62,311 nt of DNA from an uncultured Bacillota bacterium. GTDB taxonomy: Bacteria; Bacillota; Clostridia; Lachnospirales; Lachnospiraceae. The notes under the pieces are model-generated. The model was not told the origin of the DNA. It ran no database searches and worked only from the letters and a program-made list of their open reading frames with translations. The stretch's first letter is position 1, and each line of letters starts with the position of its first letter. This document shows, one piece after another, positions 61,675-62,311 of this stretch. The stretch covers positions 1 through 62,311 of the forward strand of contig CASEXH010000023.1 of assembly GCA_949291945.1 (NCBI GenBank). The letters run 5' to 3'. The position numbers were made by a program, and so were the translations under genes.

Positions 61675-62157
61675 ATGAGAAAAAGAATACTGGGTTTTAT
61701 TTTATCATTATGTATGATTATAGGAATGTGTATGACAGCCTATGCTTCTGAAAGTGAACCTGAGTTAGGCGATATAGTGGACGGCTCTTTGTTGACAGAT
61801 GAAACCTCCTCAGAAATTGCCATATACAATCCTGCAAGAGGAAATATTTTAAATAGGGGTGTTGCAAGGGTATCAGAGATTGGAAGTGGGCGGATCAACG
61901 CCTATGGAGCAGTAATGGCAGCTGTGCAATGTGATACACTTAGGTTGGTAATTAATATACAGCGACTAGAAGGGGGAAGTTGGGTCAATATTAAGACATA
62001 TACTGACACAGCCTCAAATGCCTCGCTTTTGACGAAAAGTTATAATTATAGTGTAGCAAAAGGTTATTATTATCGTGTTAGAGCAGGTTGTGTAGCTGTT
62101 AAAGCAGGAACGACAGAAACTCAAATCCCAATTACAAATGGAATTTGGATAGATTAA
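61675..62157 (+). CDS. Secreted protein, DUF6147-like, unknown function
   Basis: This 160-residue protein has a signal peptide (residues 1-25, hydrophobic core FILSLCMIIGMCM, ending TAYAS) and a secreted domain. The mature part begins with an acidic stretch (VDGSLLTDETSSEIA), then a beta-rich body: GRINAYGAVMAAVQCDTLRL, a YTDTASNASLLTKSYNYSVAKGYYYRVRAG block and a terminal GTTETQIPITNGIWID. This resembles DUF6147 proteins of Lachnospiraceae. It is 17 bases after the DUF4367 gene and may be controlled with it. The start follows TAGGAGAG. Confidence 0.7.
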   Translation: MRKRILGFILSLCMIIGMCMTAYASESEPELGDIVDGSLLTDETSSEIAIYNPARGNILNRGVARVSEIGSGRINAYGAVMAAVQCDTLRLVINIQRLEGGSWVNIKTYTDTASNASLLTKSYNYSVAKGYYYRVRAGCVAVKAGTTETQIPITNGIWID

Positions 62158-62311
62158 ATTTCTAATAGTTCAAATTTTCAAGACGGCTTAAAATATGTTT
62201 ATTTATTCCTACAGGAGGGCGTAAAATTTTCTGTGTCTATGGGGAAAATCTTCTTTGATAAGAACCAGATATGTATAATTGTATTGTCCAAATTTCTGGT
62301 TTTCTGCTGTC
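62158..62311. other. 3' end of the window, nothing clear
   Basis: This AT-rich tail shows no complete gene. An open frame from ATG 62239 runs off the window end after about 24 codons, but I cannot support it as coding. Confidence 0.3.

Noticed and set aside
62239..62311. Start of a further gene at the window end
   Set aside because: Only about 24 codons are visible and no clear ribosome site or family signal supports it.

Overview
The window reads as chromosomal DNA of a gut-type Clostridia, most likely a Lachnospiraceae member (Blautia/Dorea/Mediterraneibacter-like). The reasons are low-to-medium GC, strong AGGAGG-type ribosome binding sites, a V-type ATPase operon, a Tad-type pilus operon with DUF5702 and TadE-like proteins, an EcfA1-EcfA2 fusion, DUF3990/DUF3791 genes and DUF4179/DUF4367 partners of ECF sigma factors. 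This placement comes from family recognition, not from a database search. The region shows no phage, insertion sequence or CRISPR array.

Layout. 0.3-1.9 kb: ECF sigma factor with a DUF4179 partner. 1.95-3.6 kb: decayed sugar-catabolic genes (a 6-phospho-beta-glucosidase tail and an internally deleted Gfo/Idh/MocA oxidoreductase) before an intact sugar isomerase-like gene. 3.6-6.1 kb: a YczE-like membrane protein and two AraC regulators. 6.3-13.4 kb: a carbohydrate/nucleoside cluster (Gfo/Idh oxidoreductase, MDR dehydrogenase, unusual nucleoside hydrolase, sugar ABC transporter, ribokinase), with a consensus internal promoter before the hydrolase. 13.7-20.2 kb: pstSCAB-phoU and a PhoB/PhoR-like pair; the PstS is circularly permuted. 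20.6-24.8 kb: ECF vitamin-type transporter plus a PHP phosphatase. 24.9-26.5 kb: inositol-monophosphatase-like enzyme and an RpiR regulator. 26.5-27.5 kb: a compact DUF3990/unknown/DUF3791 module with its own promoter, a candidate ADP-ribosyltransferase-based toxin-antitoxin or effector unit.

28.2-28.53 kb holds a tandem array of six dyad-symmetric units with a 53-bp period. 28.56-37.2 kb is a nine-gene V-type ATPase operon on the minus strand. 37.3-46.5 kb carries trmB, tRNA-Lys(CTT), small ORFs, a SagB-like flavoenzyme with CcdA and TlpA/ResA partners, YqeY, a TRIC-like channel, an acyltransferase, a CapA-like protein and YbaK. 46.5-56.6 kb (minus strand) has an SGNH hydrolase and the Tad operon: two prepilin peptidases, TadZ, TadA, TadB, TadC, a Flp pilin, DUF5702 and TadE-like proteins, and a membrane FHA protein. 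The operon is preceded by a consensus promoter and a leader able to form competing hairpins, one of them terminator-like. 57.0-62.2 kb: rhomboid protease, soluble histidine kinase, HIT protein, a second ECF sigma factor, murG, a DUF4367 protein and a small secreted protein.

The points most worth a second look are the 53-bp array, the permuted PstS, the Tad leader, the DUF3990 module, and the duplicated Cys/His module on a TadE-like protein. Start codons were chosen by ribosome binding site and family alignment, so several genes start downstream of the longest possible frame.
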